Source of the DNA: Sabulicella rubraurantiaca
Lineage (GTDB): Bacteria > Pseudomonadota > Alphaproteobacteria > Acetobacterales > Acetobacteraceae
NCBI RefSeq assembly: GCF_017355885.1
Contig: NZ_JAFEUU010000001.1
Span: 496,001 to 560,000 of the forward strand
Length of the DNA stretch: 64,000 nucleotides
Direction of reading: 5' to 3'
Shown here piece after piece: positions 45,728 to 56,036 of the stretch. Below the pieces are notes generated by a model that saw only the letters and a list, made by a program, of their open reading frames with translations, was not told the DNA's origin and did no database searches. The stretch's first letter is position 1. Every line of letters begins with the position of its first letter. The position numbers and the translations under genes are program-made.

Positions 45728-46759
45728 ATGGATGCGCTGGACCGCTTCTGCCATGCCTTGCCCAAGGTGGAATTGCATGTCCACCTGCTGGGCGCCGTGC
45801 TCCGCCCCACCTTCGCGGAGTTCGCGACCCGCGCAGGGATGGGCGAGGCAGAGACCGAGGCGCTCTACTCCCGCGACGCAAAGCCGAAGGGCGTCCTGCA
45901 CATTCTGCGCGCGCTTGAGCAACGGCTGTTGCGCCGCCCTGCCGACCTACACCGCATCACCTATGAGCATCTGGCCGAGGCGGCGTCACACAATGTCCGC
46001 CACTCGGAGATCTTCTGGAACCCGACCGGCACCGCACATCTCTTCTCCTATCGCGAGGGCGCCGAGGCCATCCTCGCCGGCTTCGCCGACGCCGCGATCG
46101 AGTTCGGCGTCTCGGCGTTGCTAATCCCCGCCATCGATCGCGAAGACACGCCGGAGCGAGCGGTGGAGATGGTGGAGTGGATGATCGCGCATCGGCGTGA
46201 CGCCATCATCGGCCTGGGCATCGACTACCGGGAGCCGGACGGCCCGCCCGAGCGGTTCTGGAAGTCGTTCCGGATGGCGAAGCAGGCGGGGTTCCGCATC
46301 ACCGCCCATGCGGGGGAGTTCGGCTGCCACCCCCGCAACATCGAGACGGCAGTGGATCTTTGCGGCGCCGAGCGGCTGGACCACGGCTACACCGTGCTCG
46401 AGGACCCTGCCCTCGCCCGCCGCCTCGCCGATGCGGGGATGATCTTCACCGTGGTGCCGACCAACTCCTACTACCTCCGCACCTTGCCGCCGGAGCGATG
46501 GGCGCTCGATCACCCCATCCCGCGCATGCCCGAGGCCGGGCTGCTGATCCACCCGAACACGGACGACCCGCCCCTGCACCGCGTCACCCCAATGCGATGC
46601 TGGCGCATGATGGCGGAGGATTTCGGATTCGGGCGGGATGCGTTGCGCGGCTTCACGCTGAACGGCATCGCCGGCTCCTTCCTGCCGGACGCGGCGAAGC
46701 GCCATTTGTCCACCGCTTTCGCACAGGAATTCGACGCGCTGGAGTTCCCCGCCGCATGA
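45728..46759 (+). CDS. Adenosine deaminase family protein
   Basis: 343 residues from the ATG at 45728. Metal-dependent hydrolase motifs: HVH in [12 protein letters not shown] (most relatives have HLDG), HAGE in [15 protein letters not shown] where classical enzymes have IGHG, and NTDDPP near residue 280. These give zinc binding and the catalytic Glu and Asp. The enzyme deaminates a purine nucleoside or base; the altered HLLGA loop makes the exact substrate (adenosine, adenine or other) uncertain. It overlaps a Bug receptor gene (ATGA), which may supply a related solute. Confidence 0.82.
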   Translation: MDALDRFCHALPKVELHVHLLGAVLRPTFAEFATRAGMGEAETEALYSRDAKPKGVLHILRALEQRLLRRPADLHRITYEHLAEAASHNVRHSEIFWNPTGTAHLFSYREGAEAILAGFADAAIEFGVSALLIPAIDREDTPERAVEMVEWMIAHRRDAIIGLGIDYREPDGPPERFWKSFRMAKQAGFRITAHAGEFGCHPRNIETAVDLCGAERLDHGYTVLEDPALARRLADAGMIFTVVPTNSYYLRTLPPERWALDHPIPRMPEAGLLIHPNTDDPPLHRVTPMRCWRMMAEDFGFGRDALRGFTLNGIAGSFLPDAAKRHLSTAFAQEFDALEFPAA

Positions 46760-47721
46760 TCCCCCGCCGCAGCCTCGCCCTACTCCCCCTCGCCGCCCCT
46801 GCCCTCGCCCAGACCGCCTTCCCGGCGCGCCCACTGACGTTGATTGTGCCCTTCGCAGCGGGCGGCAATGTGGACACGGTGGCGCGCATCGCCGCCGGCA
46901 TGATGGGGCGGAGCCTCGGGCAATCCGTGGTGGTGGAGAACGTCCCGGGCGCCGGCGGCACTATCGGCACGGAGCGCGCAGCGCGCGCGGCGCCGGATGG
47001 GCACACGCTGCTGCTGGGCGTGGAAAGCCCGCTTGCCATTGCGCCCAGCGTGATGCCCGCTGCCGTGCGCTATCAGCCGGCGGCGGATTTCGCGCCGCTC
47101 GCCATGCTCGCCTCGCTTCCGTTGGTACTGATCGCCCGGCCCGACCTGCCGGCCCGCGATCTGGAGGGATTCGTCCAGTTGGCGAAACGGGCCGCGAACC
47201 CACTGACCTACGGCACCTCGGGCATCGGCACCTCACTGCACCTCTGGGCGGAGACTCTGGCGCAGCGGGCGGATCTGAAGCTGGAGCACGTGCCCTACCG
47301 CATTGCTGCGCAGATTTCGCAGGACGTGCTGGCGGGACGGCTGGACCTCGCGGTGCTGACGCTGACCAGCGCGGCGCCGCTGGTGCGGGATGGAAGGGCG
47401 CGCGGCCTCGCCATCTCCGCCTCGCGCGAGCATCCGTCGCTGCTCGGCGTGCCGCCCCTTGCGAGCCTTCCTGCCCTCGCGGGGACGGAGATGCTAGCGT
47501 GGCAGGGCGTGCTGGCCCCCGCGCGCACCCCCGCCGGCATCACGGATCGGCTGGTGACGGCACTGGATGCCCTGCACGACGACCCGGAATTCCTGCGCCA
47601 GCTGGAGCTTGTGGGTATGACGCCCTGGCGCCTGACGCCCGAAGCCTTCGCCCGCCTGATCGCAGAGGATTCCGCGCGCTACGGCGCCGTAGCGCGCGCC
47701 GCGAATATCCGCATCGAATAG
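46756..47721 (+). CDS. Bug-family periplasmic substrate-binding receptor
   Basis: 321 residues beginning [19 protein letters not shown], a short Sec signal. Family pattern: FPARPLTLIVPFAAGGNVDTVARI, ENVPGAGGTIGTERAA, YGTSGIGTSLHLW, VPYRIAAQISQDVLAGRLD and a C-terminal helix with AEDSARYGAVARAANI. Coupled by ATGA to the deaminase gene, so its ligand may be a purine-related or other small molecule, but Bug ligands cannot be read from sequence. No transporter membrane subunits are nearby. Confidence 0.88.
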   Translation: MIPRRSLALLPLAAPALAQTAFPARPLTLIVPFAAGGNVDTVARIAAGMMGRSLGQSVVVENVPGAGGTIGTERAARAAPDGHTLLLGVESPLAIAPSVMPAAVRYQPAADFAPLAMLASLPLVLIARPDLPARDLEGFVQLAKRAANPLTYGTSGIGTSLHLWAETLAQRADLKLEHVPYRIAAQISQDVLAGRLDLAVLTLTSAAPLVRDGRARGLAISASREHPSLLGVPPLASLPALAGTEMLAWQGVLAPARTPAGITDRLVTALDALHDDPEFLRQLELVGMTPWRLTPEAFARLIAEDSARYGAVARAANIRIE

Positions 47722-47727
47722 CCGCGC

Positions 47728-48519
47728 CTACGCCACCCGCACGGCGTGGTTGAGCGGCCCATGGCCACCGCCATAGCCGGGCGCAGCCTCGATGGCCGCG
47801 CGCACGTAGCGCCGCCCGCGCGCGACCGCCTCGACCAGGCCCAAGCCCTGAGCGAGCCCGGCGGCGATGGCGCTGGCCAGGGTGCAGCCCGTGCCATGGG
47901 TATGGCGGGTGTCGATCCGCGCATCCTCGAAGCGCGTCACACCTTCCGGCGTGGCGAGGATGTCCACGAGGCGGTTACCCTCCATGTGGCCGCCCTTCAG
48001 AAGCACTGCCGGCACGCCGAGCGTCAGCATCGTCTCCGCTGCCGCGCGCATCTCCGTCTCGTCGCGAATCTCGCGGCCGGACAGCACCTCGGCCTCAGGG
48101 ATATTGGGGGTGATGAGAGTGGCCAGCGGCAGGAGGCGGCGCTTCAGCGTCTCGACCGCATCGGCAGCGAGAAGGCGGTGACCGCCCTTCGCCACCATCA
48201 CCGGATCGGCCACAAGCGGAACGCCGGGCGCGCGCGAGGCCACCTCGTCGCACACCGCCTCGATCGTTGGGCTGTCGTGCAGCATGCCGGTCTTCACCGC
48301 ATCGGCACCAAGATCGTCCAGCACAGAGGCGATCTGCGCACGGATGAAGCCGGGCTCGATCCCAAGAACACCCTGCACGCCGAGCGTGTTCTGCGCCGTC
48401 AGCGCCGTGATGGCCGTCATGGCGAAGCCGTCCAGCGCCGTGACGGCCTTGATGTCGGCCTGGATGCCCGCGCCGCCGCCGGAATCGCTGCCGGCGCAGA
48501 TCAGCACACGTCCCTTCAC
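47728..48519 (-). CDS. thiD: Hydroxymethylpyrimidine/phosphomethylpyrimidine kinase
   Basis: 263 residues of the ribokinase-like ThiD family: [20 protein letters not shown] at the start, [51 protein letters not shown] and the anion-hole/catalytic [18 protein letters not shown]. It phosphorylates HMP and HMP-P for thiamine synthesis in the cytoplasm. It overlaps the glmM stop (ATGA), a pairing without an obvious pathway link. Convergent with the Bug gene across 6 bases. Confidence 0.94.
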   Translation of the reverse strand: MKGRVLICAGSDSGGGAGIQADIKAVTALDGFAMTAITALTAQNTLGVQGVLGIEPGFIRAQIASVLDDLGADAVKTGMLHDSPTIEAVCDEVASRAPGVPLVADPVMVAKGGHRLLAADAVETLKRRLLPLATLITPNIPEAEVLSGREIRDETEMRAAAETMLTLGVPAVLLKGGHMEGNRLVDILATPEGVTRFEDARIDTRHTHGTGCTLASAIAAGLAQGLGLVEAVARGRRYVRAAIEAAPGYGGGHGPLNHAVRVA

Positions 48520-49883
48520 GCGGCGATGCCGCGGCGGATCGCACCGGCGAGGCGATCCGTCACCTCATTCACCATCGCCTCTTCCTCGGCCTCCGCCATC
48601 ACGCGGATCACTGGCTCGGTCCCGCTGGCGCGGATCAGCACGCGACCCCGCTCTCCCAGCTTCTCCTCCTCGGCCTTGATGGCATCGCGCACCTCCTCCC
48701 GGTCCAAGGGAGAGATGCCCGAGTGGCGGATATTCACGAGTTTCTGCGGCAGGGGCGCGAAACGGCGGCAGACCTCGCTGGCCGGGCGCTTCTTGTCCAC
48801 CAGCACGGCCAGCACCTGCAGCGCGGCAACCAGCCCATCGCCGGTGGTGCCGAAATCGCTCATGATCATGTGGCCCGACTGCTCACCACCGAGGTTGCAG
48901 CCAAGCTCGCGCATCTTTTCGCCGACATAGCGGTCGCCCACGGCGGTGCGGTGCAGGGCGAGGCCCTGGCCGCGCAGGAAGCGCTCCAGCCCCATGTTGC
49001 TCATCACCGTGGCCACGACGCACTGGTTGCGCAGCCGCCCGTCGCGCTTCCAGCTTTCCGCGATGAGGGCGAGGATCTGGTCGCCGTCGATCACCGTCCC
49101 GTCCTCATCCACCAGCACCACGCGGTCAGCATCCCCGTCCAGCGCGATGCCAAGGTCGGCGCGTCGCTCACGCACCAGCTCGGCCAGGGCGGCGGGGGCG
49201 GTGGAACCTACGTTGCGGTTGATGTTGAACCCGTCCGGCGCGACGCCCACGCTCACTACCTCGGCGCCCAGTTCCCAAAGCACGGTCGGGGCCACCTTGT
49301 AGGCGGCGCCATGGGCGCAGTCGACGACGACGCGCAGCCCTTCCAGCGTCAGGCCGCGCGGAAAGGACTGCTTTGCCGCCTCGATGTAGCGTCCGGGCGC
49401 GTCCTCGAGCCGTGATGCGCGGCCGAGCCGCGACGGGGCGACGAGGCTGCGCGACAGGTCTCCGGCCATGAGCGATTCGATCGCGGCTTCCTGCTCGTCC
49501 GACAGCTTGAGGCCGTCCGGGCCGAACAGCTTGATGCCGTTATCCTCATAGGGGTTGTGCGAGGCGGAAATCATCACGCCGAGATCGGCCCGCAGCGAGC
49601 GGGTCAGCTGCGCGATAGCCGGAGTCGGCAGGGGGCCGACGATCACGACATCCATGCCGGCGGAGACGAAGCCCGCCGTCAGCGCCGGCTCCAGCATATA
49701 GCCCGACAGGCGCGTATCCTTGCCGATCACCACGCGATGCCGGTGCGTTCCCCGATTGAAGAAATGTCCTGCCGCTTGGCCAAGGCGCAGTGCAGTCCCC
49801 GGATCCATAGGCGCCCGGTTGGCGGTGCCACGGATTCCATCCGTGCCGAAGAGGCGCCGCGTGGCGCCCGTCTCGCTGCTCAT
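48516..49883 (-). CDS. glmM: Phosphoglucosamine mutase
   Basis: 455 residues from the ATG at 49883, which has AGGA seven bases upstream; an ATG at 49913 would add ten residues before the conserved [11 protein letters not shown]. Catalytic phosphoserine loop [17 protein letters not shown], Mg2+-binding DGDADR, sugar loop GGEQSGHMI and phosphate loop [12 protein letters not shown] are all intact. It converts glucosamine-6-phosphate to the 1-phosphate, on the way to UDP-GlcNAc for peptidoglycan, LPS and probably the EPS of this locus. Confidence 0.95.
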   Translation of the reverse strand: MSSETGATRRLFGTDGIRGTANRAPMDPGTALRLGQAAGHFFNRGTHRHRVVIGKDTRLSGYMLEPALTAGFVSAGMDVVIVGPLPTPAIAQLTRSLRADLGVMISASHNPYEDNGIKLFGPDGLKLSDEQEAAIESLMAGDLSRSLVAPSRLGRASRLEDAPGRYIEAAKQSFPRGLTLEGLRVVVDCAHGAAYKVAPTVLWELGAEVVSVGVAPDGFNINRNVGSTAPAALAELVRERRADLGIALDGDADRVVLVDEDGTVIDGDQILALIAESWKRDGRLRNQCVVATVMSNMGLERFLRGQGLALHRTAVGDRYVGEKMRELGCNLGGEQSGHMIMSDFGTTGDGLVAALQVLAVLVDKKRPASEVCRRFAPLPQKLVNIRHSGISPLDREEVRDAIKAEEEKLGERGRVLIRASGTEPVIRVMAEAEEEAMVNEVTDRLAGAIRRGIAA

Positions 49884-49930
49884 TCGATCATCCTGGCACT
49901 GAAAGATTTTCATTGCGTTGCTAATTTACT

Positions 49931-49951
49931 GACGGTGTGGACACAACCGTC
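49931..49951. promoter_or_regulatory. Imperfect palindrome in the glmM/nitronate monooxygenase spacer
   Basis: GACGGTGTG and CACAACCGTC are complementary apart from one bulged A, around GA. The site is 22 bases before the monooxygenase ATG and within the 90-base divergent spacer, which is AT-richer than its surroundings. It looks like an operator or leader hairpin for the monooxygenase gene. Confidence 0.4.
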
Positions 49952-49973
49952 GCGTGCGTTCAGGCTGCCACTT

Positions 49974-51035
49974 ATGACCACGCCGCGCCGCCGTGCCGAA
50001 AGCTTCTGCGCCCGCTTCGGCCTTCGTATTCCCATTCTCCAAGCCCCCATGGCCAGTGCTTCTCCGCCAGCGCTGGCCGCCGCCGTCTCTAACGCTGGCG
50101 GAATGGGAGGGTTGGGGGCGCTGATGTCCGATCCTGCCGGAATTTCCGCCTGGGCCGCCGATTTCCGGGGGCGATCCAATGGCGCCTTCCAGGTCAATCT
50201 CTGGATCCCGGACCCGCCTCCCCCGCGCGACGCCAAGCGCGAGGAGAATGCGCGCCGCACTCTGGCCGCCCTCGGGCCCGAACCACCCGAGGCCGGGGAT
50301 GGTCCCTGGACCATCGACTTCGCGGCGCAATGCGAAGCTCTGCTCACGGCCCGCCCACCCGTCGTCTCCAGCATCATGGGCGTGTTTGAGTCTTCCTTGG
50401 TCCAGGAAATGAAGGCACGCGGTATTCTTTGGATCTGCAACGCCACGACGCTGGAGGAGGCCCGCGCGGCGGAAGCAGCCGGTGCTGATGCGGTGGTCGC
50501 ACAGGGGGCGGAGGCTGGCGGCCACCGCGGCGCCTTCGATCCAAGCCGGGCCGAGGCGCAGAATATCGGCCTCTTCGCCCTGGTTCCCCGCTTCGCAGAT
50601 GCGCTTTCCATCCCGGTCATTGCAGCGGGCGGCGTGATGGATGGGCGTGGCGTCGCGGCGGCGCTCCTCCTCGGCGCCAGCGCCGTGCAGATGGGCACCG
50701 CCTTCCTCCGCTGCCCGGAGGCCTCCATTGCCCCAGGCTATGCCCGTGCATTGGCTGAGGCGGGGCCAGAGGACACAGTGCTGACGCGCGCTTTCTCGGG
50801 CCGCCTTGCACGCTCCGTCGCCAATGCGGCCACGCGCGCATTCGAGGAAACGGAGCCCGCCCCCTACCCCATCCAGCGCCACCTCTCCGGGCCGATGCGC
50901 GCGGAGGCGACGAAGGCCGACGATCCCTCGCGGATGCAGCTCTGGGCCGGCCAGGGCGTCGCCCTATCCCGCGCCGAACCTGCGGCCGAACTCGCCCGGC
51001 GCGTCTGGGCGGAGGCGGAGGCCCTGCTTCCCTGA
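49974..51035 (+). CDS. Nitronate monooxygenase family FMN enzyme
   Basis: 353 residues from the ATG at 49974. TIM-barrel marks of the NMO/2-nitropropane dioxygenase family: [56 protein letters not shown] (FMN phosphate site) and [32 protein letters not shown]. It oxidises propionate-3-nitronate or similar alkyl nitronates with FMN and oxygen, usually a detoxification. Diverges from glmM; followed by a purine permease. Confidence 0.88.
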   Translation: MTTPRRRAESFCARFGLRIPILQAPMASASPPALAAAVSNAGGMGGLGALMSDPAGISAWAADFRGRSNGAFQVNLWIPDPPPPRDAKREENARRTLAALGPEPPEAGDGPWTIDFAAQCEALLTARPPVVSSIMGVFESSLVQEMKARGILWICNATTLEEARAAEAAGADAVVAQGAEAGGHRGAFDPSRAEAQNIGLFALVPRFADALSIPVIAAGGVMDGRGVAAALLLGASAVQMGTAFLRCPEASIAPGYARALAEAGPEDTVLTRAFSGRLARSVANAATRAFEETEPAPYPIQRHLSGPMRAEATKADDPSRMQLWAGQGVALSRAEPAAELARRVWAEAEALLP

Positions 51036-51084
51036 CTCCGGACCCCACACCTAGGCTGCGCCGCGGCGACGGACAGGGGCTTTG

Positions 51085-52368
51085 ATGGACCGCTTCTTCG
51101 GGCTGAGCGAGAACAACACCAGCCTGCGACAGGAGGCCCTGGCAGGCGCCACGACCTTCCTGACCATGGCCTATATCCTGATCGTGAACCCCGGCATCCT
51201 TGCCGCCGCGGGGATCGATCACGGGGCGGCCTTCGTCGCCACCTGCTTGGCGGCTGCCATCGGCTCGGCGCTGATGGGGCTGCTGGCGAACTACCCCATC
51301 GCCATGGCGCCGGGCATGGGGATCAACGCCTACTTCGCCTTCGGCGTGGTCGCCGCCCTGGGCATCTCATGGCAGGTCGCGCTGGGGACGGTGTTCGTCT
51401 CCGGCATCCTCTTCTTTCTCATCTCGGTCCTGCGCGTGCGGGAATGGCTGATCGGTGGCATCCCGCTGGGCCTCAAGCTCGGCATTGCGGCCGGGATCGG
51501 CGCCTTCCTGGGGCTGATTGGCCTGCAGAATCTCGGCTTGGTGGTGGACCATCCCGTGACGCTGGTGGCGCTGGGGCGGTTCACGACCCCTGTGCTGCTC
51601 GGCTCGGCGGGGCTACTGCTGATCGCGGCGCTTTCGGCGCGTCGGGTGCCAGGCGCCATCCTGATCGGAATCCTCGTCACCGCTCTGGCCGGGCTGCCCT
51701 TCGGCCTGACGGAGTTCAAGGGCATCGCGGCCATGCCGCCCTCCCTGGCGCCCACCTTCCTGCAACTCGACATCGCGGGTGCGCTGCAGGTCGGGCTGCT
51801 TGGGGTCGTCTTCACCTTCTTTCTCGTGGACCTGCTCGACAATGCCGGCACGCTGATCGCCACCACCCATCGTGCGGGGCTGATGCGCCCGGACGGGTCC
51901 ATCCCAAATCTTGGCCGCGCGCTGGTGGCGGATTCCGGCGGGGTGATGATCGGCGCCGCCCTCGGCACCTCCCCCACGGTCAGCTACATCGAGAGCGCTT
52001 CGGGCATTCAACAGGGCGGACGCACTGGGCTGACCGCCATCGTGGTCGGCGGGTTCTTTCTGCTCGCATTGTTCTTCGCGCCACTTGCAGCCTCCATCCC
52101 ACCCTTCGCGACCGCACCCGCCCTGATCTTCGTCGCGGCGCTCATGGCGCAGGCGCTGCGCGCCGTGGACTGGGAGGATGAAACCGAATACCTGCCCGCG
52201 GTGCTGACGACGCTGACAATGCCCTTCACCTTCAGCATCTCCGCCGGCATCGGGATCGGCTTCATTGCCTATGCCGCCCTCAAGCTCCTCGCAGGCCGCG
52301 CCGGGGAGGTGCACGGGGCGGTGTGGGTGCTGGCCGCGCTGTGCGTGGTCAAGTTCGCCATCGGCTGA
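51085..52368 (+). CDS. NCS2-family purine (hypoxanthine/guanine/adenine) permease, AzgA type
   Basis: 427 residues from the ATG at 51085 (a TTG one codon earlier is unlikely). About 12-14 membrane segments; typical motifs TTFLTMAYILIVNP, PIAMAPGMGINAYFAF, DLLDNAGTLIATTHRAGL and GALGTSPTVSYIESASG (here IGAALGTSPTVSYIES). AzgA-like proteins import adenine, guanine and hypoxanthine by proton symport. With the deaminase and purA it suggests purine salvage, though the genes are not one operon. One base separates its stop from the MFS gene. Confidence 0.9.
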   Translation: MDRFFGLSENNTSLRQEALAGATTFLTMAYILIVNPGILAAAGIDHGAAFVATCLAAAIGSALMGLLANYPIAMAPGMGINAYFAFGVVAALGISWQVALGTVFVSGILFFLISVLRVREWLIGGIPLGLKLGIAAGIGAFLGLIGLQNLGLVVDHPVTLVALGRFTTPVLLGSAGLLLIAALSARRVPGAILIGILVTALAGLPFGLTEFKGIAAMPPSLAPTFLQLDIAGALQVGLLGVVFTFFLVDLLDNAGTLIATTHRAGLMRPDGSIPNLGRALVADSGGVMIGAALGTSPTVSYIESASGIQQGGRTGLTAIVVGGFFLLALFFAPLAASIPPFATAPALIFVAALMAQALRAVDWEDETEYLPAVLTTLTMPFTFSISAGIGIGFIAYAALKLLAGRAGEVHGAVWVLAALCVVKFAIG

Positions 52369-52369
52369 G

Positions 52370-53959
52370 ATGCGAAGCCCCGCTGCCTTCGCCCCTCTGC
52401 GGCACCCAGTCTTTCGGGCGCTGTGGCTCGCAAATCTCGCGAGCAACACGGGGCTGTTCATCCAGAACACAGCGGCGGGCTGGCTGATGACCTCGCTCGA
52501 CGGGCGGCCCATCATGGTCAGCCTCGTCCAGGCCTCTTCCATGCTGCCGGTTTTCCTGCTCGCCCTGCCGGCCGGCGCCCTCGCCGACATCATGGACCGG
52601 CGGCATTTCCTGATTGCCGCCCAGCTCTGGATGACGGCGATCTCCTTCCTTCTCTGCCTGCTCACCTTTAGGGACGCGCTCGGTCCCTGGGGGCTGATCG
52701 CCCTCACCTTTGCGCTGGGCGCAGGGCTCGCCATGAGCTTTCCGGCCTGGGCCGCCACGACGCCTGAGATCGTCCCGCGTGAGGATCTCGTCGGAGCCAT
52801 CGCGCTGAACGGCATCGGCTTCAACCTCACCCGCGCCGTCGGCCCGGCCCTGGGCGGGCTGGTGATCGGCTGGGCCGGGGTGGGCGCCGCCTTCCTGCTG
52901 AACGCGCTCTGCATCCTCGTGCTGGTCGCGGTGCTTCTGGGCTGGCAGCGCGAATCCGTCCCCTCCCGCCTCCCGCGTGAGCGGATGCTGCCGGCGATGC
53001 GCGCCGGGACACGCTACGTCCTCGCCACTCCGGCCATGCATGCGGCCATCATCCGCGCCGTCACCTTCTTCCTGTTCTCCTCCGCCGTCTGGGGCCTGCT
53101 TCCCTTGGTCGTGCGCGAGGAGCTGGGCCTGGGGCCCGAGGCCTTCGGCATCCTGCTGGGCTGCATGGGGGCGGGGGCGGTCTGCGCCGGGCTCTTCCTG
53201 CCGCGTGCCCGCGCCCTGACCGACCGGGGCGGGCTGGTCATGTTTTCCTCGCTGCTCGGTGCGGCCGCCATGGCGCTGCTCGGGCTTGTGCCGCACTGGT
53301 CCGCCGCTGCCTTGGCCATGGTGATCTATGGCATCGCCTGGATCTCCGCTGCCTCCACGCTCCAGGCCGCCGCGCAGATGGCCGCATCTGCGTGGGTACG
53401 CGCGCGGGCCATCGGCATCTATCAGATGAGCTTCTTCGGTGCCCTGGCCCTCGGCTCCGCGCTGTCGGGCTTGCTAGCCGGGCGGGTGGGGGTGCCACTC
53501 GCCATGACGGTGTTCGCCGGATGCGCAGCATTGGGAGCCTTGCTGGTGCGGCGCTGGCCGCTGGACCCGCCCACGGTCGCCCCCGCCCCGGAAGCCACCC
53601 TGGCCCGCCCGGAGCCCCCGGCGCCGGAACTGCGCGGCCTGCTGCATGGCGGGGACCGCCGGCTGATGGAGGTGGTGCGCTACCGCATCCCGCCTGAGCG
53701 CCGAGCGTCCTTCCTGGCCGCGATGGAGCAGGTGCGCCTCGTCCGGCTGCGAGGCGGAGCGGCAAGCTGGCGCCTCTATGAGGACGTGGCCCACCCCGAG
53801 CGCTGGGTGGAACTCTGGACCATCGAGAGCTGGGCCGAGCATCTCCGCGAGGCTTCGCGCCTCACCGAGGAGGACCGGGCGGTCCTCGCCCGCGCCACAT
53901 TGCTGCATGAGGGAGACGGCCCGCCCGAGGCCGCGCGCTACGTCAATGTCCGTTCCTGA
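52370..53959 (+). CDS. MFS transporter of the EntS-like (MFS_3) family with C-terminal soluble domain
   Basis: 529 residues from the ATG at 52370. Residues ~1-400 hold about eleven to twelve helices with FRALWLANLASNTGLFIQNTAAGWLM at the start and AGALADIMDRR as the MFS loop motif. From ~430 a soluble domain follows (MEVVRYRIPPERRASFL, SWRLYEDVAHPERWVELWTIESWAEHL) resembling an ABM-type ferredoxin-like fold; this architecture is regular in MFS_3/DUF894 proteins. Likely an exporter of a siderophore, drug or metabolite at the inner membrane; substrate unknown. Confidence 0.85.
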   Translation: MRSPAAFAPLRHPVFRALWLANLASNTGLFIQNTAAGWLMTSLDGRPIMVSLVQASSMLPVFLLALPAGALADIMDRRHFLIAAQLWMTAISFLLCLLTFRDALGPWGLIALTFALGAGLAMSFPAWAATTPEIVPREDLVGAIALNGIGFNLTRAVGPALGGLVIGWAGVGAAFLLNALCILVLVAVLLGWQRESVPSRLPRERMLPAMRAGTRYVLATPAMHAAIIRAVTFFLFSSAVWGLLPLVVREELGLGPEAFGILLGCMGAGAVCAGLFLPRARALTDRGGLVMFSSLLGAAAMALLGLVPHWSAAALAMVIYGIAWISAASTLQAAAQMAASAWVRARAIGIYQMSFFGALALGSALSGLLAGRVGVPLAMTVFAGCAALGALLVRRWPLDPPTVAPAPEATLARPEPPAPELRGLLHGGDRRLMEVVRYRIPPERRASFLAAMEQVRLVRLRGGAASWRLYEDVAHPERWVELWTIESWAEHLREASRLTEEDRAVLARATLLHEGDGPPEAARYVNVRS

Positions 53960-54062
53960 CTCCGACTCCGACGACGTCCGTAAGGACCCTGAAAAGCGCC
54001 AATTCCCATTGCCTTCGCCCCCTCCGGACCCTATTTTCCCGGCAGGGGATAGCGAACACAAC

Positions 54063-56036
54063 ATGAACGATCTTTTCGGAGGAGGCCGGGTCAAGCCGGC
54101 TGCGACCTCCTATACCGCTGCGGATATCGAGGTGCTGGAGGGGCTGGAGCCTGTCCGGCGCCGCCCAGGCATGTATATCGGCGGGACGGACGAGAATGCC
54201 CTCCACCACCTCGCCGCCGAGATCATCGACAACGCTATGGACGAGGCGGTGGCAGGCCATGCCGACCGCATCGAAGTCGTGCTGGAGGACGGGAACTTCC
54301 TGTCCGTGCGCGACAACGGCCGCGGCATCCCGGTAGACCCGCACCCCAAGTTCCCGAAGCTGTCCGCGCTGGAGGTGATCCTCACCACGCTGCATTCCGG
54401 CGGCAAATTCAGCGGCAAGGCCTATGACACCTCGGGCGGCCTGCACGGTGTCGGCTCCAGCGTGGTGAACGCGCTTTCCGAGACCATGGAGGTCGAGGTG
54501 GCGCGCGGCGGCACGTTGTTCCGCCAGACCTATAGCCGCGGCAAGCCGACCACGAAGTTGAAGCGCGAGGGCGAGGTACGGAACCGGCGCGGCACCACCA
54601 TCCGCTTCCGCCCGGACCCCGACATCTTCGGCCGCCTCCAGTTCCGCGCCGACCGCCTGTTCCGGCTTTGCCGGTCCAAGGCCTACCTGTATCGCGGGGT
54701 CGAGATCCGCTGGCGCTGCTCCCCGGCGCTGGTCGCAGGCACCGACACTCCTGCCGAGGCGACGCTGCACTTCCCCGGCGGCTTGTCGGACTTCCTCGCC
54801 ACCGCCATCGAGGGCAAGGCCACCGTCGTCCCCGCTCCCTTCGCCGGCACGGGTGAGTTCCCGGACTCGGTGGGGCGCTGCGAATGGGCGGTCACCTGGC
54901 TCGATGGCGGCGAGGGGTTCCTCTCCACCTATGCCAACACCATCCCGACCCCCCAGGGCGGTACCCATGAAGCCGGGCTGCGCAATGCCTTGGTGAAGGG
55001 GCTGCGCGCCTATGGTGAGATGAAGAAGGAGCGCCGCGCGGGCAACGTCACCGCCGAGGATCTGTTCGGCGGCATGGCCGGGATGCTCTCTGTCTTCATC
55101 CGCGACCCGCAGTTCCAGGGCCAGACCAAGGACAAGCTGACCAGCGGCGACGCGCAGAAGCTGACCGAAGCCGCGATCCGCGACCATTTCGACCATTGGC
55201 TCGCGGGCGCGCCGGCCCTGGCCGACAACCTCCTTGCCTGGGCGATCGAGCGGGCCGAGGAGCGGATGCGCCGCCGTGCCGAGAAGGACACGCCACGCAA
55301 GACCGCCACACGCAAGCTGCGCCTGCCGGGCAAGCTGGCGGATTGCTCAAAAGAATCCTCGCAAGGCACTGAAATCTTTCTGGTGGAGGGCGACAGCGCC
55401 GGCGGTTCTGCCAAGCAGGCCCGCGACCGCGAGACCCAGGCGGTGCTGCCGCTGCGTGGCAAGATCCTCAACGTCGCCTCAGCTTCCGCCGAGAAGCTGC
55501 GGCAGAATCAGGAATTGCGCGACCTCATCGAGGCACTGGGCTGTGGCGTAGGCGACCGCTTCGACATCGCCCGCCTACGCTATGGCCGTGTCGTCATCAT
55601 GACCGACGCGGACGTGGACGGTGCGCATATCGCTGCCCTGCTGATGACCTTCTTCTACAAGGAGCTTCCGGAGCTGGTACGCCAAGGGAAGGTGTTCCTG
55701 GCGCAGCCGCCGCTCTACCGTCTCCAGTCCGGTGGCAAGTCCGTCTATGCGATGGACGACGCAGATCTGGAGCGCCAGCGCAAGAAGCACTTCAAGGCCA
55801 ACCAGAAGGTCGAAGTCAGCCGATTCAAAGGCTTGGGCGAAATGCCTCCCGCCCTGCTTCGGGAAACGACGATGCAGCCGGCGCGCCGCACCCTGCTCAA
55901 GGTGGTGCTCCCGCCAGAGGAGCGGGCCCGTACGGCGGAACTGATGGAGGCGCTGATGGGCCGCCGGCCTGAGCTGCGCTTCCGCTTCATCCAGGAGAAC
56001 GCGGCGAGCCTGGATGTTGAGGCGGTGGACGCCTGA
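54063..56036 (+). CDS. parE: DNA topoisomerase IV subunit B
   Basis: 657 residues from the ATG at 54063. GHKL ATPase domain: EVLEGLEPVRRRPGMYIGG, EIIDNAMDEAVAGHAD, DNGRGIPVDPHPK and GGLHGVGSSVVNALS. Toprim domain: FLVEGDSAGGSAKQARDRETQAVLPLRGKILNV, IMTDADVDGAHIAALLMTFFY and RFKGLGEM. The short distance between the Toprim motifs and the lack of the GyrB insert fit ParE rather than GyrB. With ParC it unlinks daughter chromosomes. The last 50 bases overlap the tail of the opposing topoisomerase IB gene. Confidence 0.94.
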   Translation: MNDLFGGGRVKPAATSYTAADIEVLEGLEPVRRRPGMYIGGTDENALHHLAAEIIDNAMDEAVAGHADRIEVVLEDGNFLSVRDNGRGIPVDPHPKFPKLSALEVILTTLHSGGKFSGKAYDTSGGLHGVGSSVVNALSETMEVEVARGGTLFRQTYSRGKPTTKLKREGEVRNRRGTTIRFRPDPDIFGRLQFRADRLFRLCRSKAYLYRGVEIRWRCSPALVAGTDTPAEATLHFPGGLSDFLATAIEGKATVVPAPFAGTGEFPDSVGRCEWAVTWLDGGEGFLSTYANTIPTPQGGTHEAGLRNALVKGLRAYGEMKKERRAGNVTAEDLFGGMAGMLSVFIRDPQFQGQTKDKLTSGDAQKLTEAAIRDHFDHWLAGAPALADNLLAWAIERAEERMRRRAEKDTPRKTATRKLRLPGKLADCSKESSQGTEIFLVEGDSAGGSAKQARDRETQAVLPLRGKILNVASASAEKLRQNQELRDLIEALGCGVGDRFDIARLRYGRVVIMTDADVDGAHIAALLMTFFYKELPELVRQGKVFLAQPPLYRLQSGGKSVYAMDDADLERQRKKHFKANQKVEVSRFKGLGEMPPALLRETTMQPARRTLLKVVLPPEERARTAELMEALMGRRPELRFRFIQENAASLDVEAVDA

